This document shows, piece by piece, positions 48,950 through 64,000 of a stretch of DNA of 64,000 nucleotides (within the stretch, counting starts at the first letter, position 1; every line of letters starts with the position of its first letter). The notes beneath the pieces are model-generated. The model was not told where the DNA came from. It saw nothing but the letters and a program-made list of their open reading frames with translations, and ran no database searches. The stretch covers positions 9,939,518 through 10,003,517 of the forward strand of contig JAXIVH010000014.1 of NCBI GenBank assembly GCA_036785325.1, read 5' to 3'. The position numbers were made by a program, and so were the translations under genes. This stretch comes from Urophycis tenuis (Eukaryota > Chordata > Actinopteri > Gadiformes > Phycidae).

Positions 48950-50551
48950 TTTCTATTGGCCTTAAATGTCTTTCAATAGGGGCAAGTGTACAGCACATCT
49001 GAACCCTTCGTGAAGAAGACCACCACAATGACAGACATAAAACAATGATGGAAAAAATGTAAAGCTAAGGATCTGCTGCAGGTGGGAATTACAACAATCT
49101 CAGACCACACATGAAACATACACACACGTCGTGTAGGAGCTCAAATGGTTTGTACTTGGCATGTATCCAGCAACATTCAATGAAAACATTGTGCTCACAA
49201 AATGTTTTGTAGAAACAGGAAATATATACAACAGCGCTATGTACAAAAGGCATGCAGCTAAACACAATTTATATACACATATCATTGTTGTGGGTGTATT
49301 CGTATTATAGGGGGAAAAAGTACCAAACGTGTATTTACAGCAGAGAGTACGATGTGCTGATATGCCTTGTGAGTGTGTGTGCGTTATGTACAGACGGTAC
49401 CTGGTGTTTACTCAACACAATGACTAGCGCGCCGCGGCTATCGCTATATCGGCCCCCGCTGGCCTCCACTAAGTGCGGCAGAACGCAAGACGCAGGATGC
49501 TCTTCCACCGCCTCCTCCCGGCGCTCTCTCTGGAGGCGGACCCGGAGAAACCGGATCCTCACAACAAGTCCTGCAGTCGGAGCGCCGCCCCGGCCCGCCC
49601 TGGGCGTGTGCCCGGAGCCGCGTCAGACGGCCCGGAGGGGGCTAGAGTTTCACCTGGAACCCCGAGGTCTGGCCTGCTGCCGGGAGGCAGCCACTTAGCC
49701 TAGTCCCTGGACGGAGGGGGGAGGGGGGGGGGGGGGGGGGGGTGGGTGAGACAGGAGACAGGAGACACCGGGCAGGAGAGTGAACCTCCCTGCGGGTCGT
49801 CTGGCTCCGGGGCTCTGGCTTCACGCTCCGGCGTCGCCTCCCCCCCCCAGACGGGGCAGGGCGTTCCAGCGCGCTGCCCGGTCTGCAGGGGGTCTCATCA
49901 GGGGGAGCGGGACGTGGGGCGCTGCCTCGAAGCCCCCCCCCCCCCCCCCCCCCCGGCTTGAGTTCACGGCGCCTCGCAGGCTTCGGGGGGCTGGGGTTTG
50001 GGTTTCGGCTCCACGGCTCCGCAGCATGATTGTGTCAACATGGGGTCACATGACGTGCTCCCAAATCTTCAAATCTTGTGTTATTGCTGTAATGAACACC
50101 ATGTGGTGGTGGGGGGGGGGGGGACCAGGGGGACCCCAGCATTGGTGCCCATTAGTATTATTTCCCTTGCCAAAAAGCACCATAAAACAAAAAGGTACAG
50201 TGTGAGCTCGGGAAACCTGGTGGGAAAATAGCTTGCGTATGAGAGGCCCCCCCCCCCCCTTTAAGCACGCTCTAGGGGGCATGAGACTGTAGATCATTGT
50301 CCACTACGTCCACAGCTCGGCTCAGCTTCTGGGGTTGCCTGTGTTTCTCCATCCTCGTGGAAAGAGTGCACGTTGGCACAGGAGAGTGCACTCCACAGGA
50401 TCCTGGATTTTACTCTTTTTTTTTTTCTGGGGGGGGGGGGGGACGGGACGGGGGGAACATTATGTTCTCCTGCTTGCAGCGTTTCAGTTCCTCTGGTGTG
50501 TGGTTCCTCATGTGAAGCGTCCTGGGGGTCCCGGGGGGGGGGGCCGTGCGT

Positions 50552-64000
<13,449 letters not shown>

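Noticed and set aside
49252..49703. GC-rich open frames of 76-148 codons left of asap3
   Set aside because: No recognisable domain, no splice structure, and overlapping frames of similar length on both strands; probably GC-rich flanking or UTR sequence.

Overview
This is a vertebrate nuclear DNA window, almost certainly from a teleost fish. The coding exons are clear orthologues of vertebrate genes, and the introns are short by mammalian standards. The dispersed repeats are of fish type: L2-like LINE tails ending in (GATTCT)n, tRNA-headed SINEs, and the widespread fish repeat core containing CATTTAGCAGACGCTTTTAT. Simple repeats are extraordinarily dense, with eight (GT/CA)n or (CT/GA)n arrays of more than 100 bp and nine G or C homopolymers of 20 or more bases. 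Such density is known from cod-like fishes (gadiforms), but naming that group is an inference.

Three protein-coding genes can be supported. (1) rps6ka1 (RSK1), plus strand, 20677-34230: 21 coding exons, phases consistent throughout, 744 residues. Its 3' UTR runs to a poly(A) signal at 36221. (2) trnp1 (TMF1-regulated nuclear protein 1), plus strand, 42509-43228: a single 239-codon coding exon. (3) asap3 (ArfGAP with SH3, ankyrin and PH domains), minus strand, from 64000 down to 50552: 20 coding exons, the most upstream cut by the window edge; the gene's 5' part (BAR domain) lies outside. In human, RPS6KA1, TRNP1 and ASAP3 all lie in 1p36.1, so the block is conserved synteny and supports choosing RSK1 and ASAP3 over their paralogues.

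Layout: 1-20.2 kb is gene-poor and holds LINE and SINE relics (1-56, 5741-6722, 11433-11726, 12799-12876, 13740-15940) and large microsatellites. 20.2-36.2 kb is rps6ka1. 36.2-42.4 kb is intergenic with one exon-like segment. 42.5-43.2 kb is trnp1. 43.2-50.5 kb is intergenic. 50.5-64 kb is asap3, whose introns hold a SINE, an 18-bp minisatellite grown inside another SINE, and many (CA)n and poly-G/C tracts.

The genes do not form one pathway. RSK1 is an ERK-activated serine/threonine kinase, TRNP1 a chromatin-associated nuclear factor, and ASAP3 a GAP for Arf GTPases at focal adhesions. The most unusual feature is tandem amplification of splice-site-bearing sequence inside rps6ka1: six copies of the exon-15 5' splice site, four copies of a 3'-splice-site-like unit in intron 19, and eighteen copies of a CTCCTCACAG-bearing 35-mer in intron 12. 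I found no CRISPR array, rRNA gene or functional tRNA gene, and no clearly new biological system.
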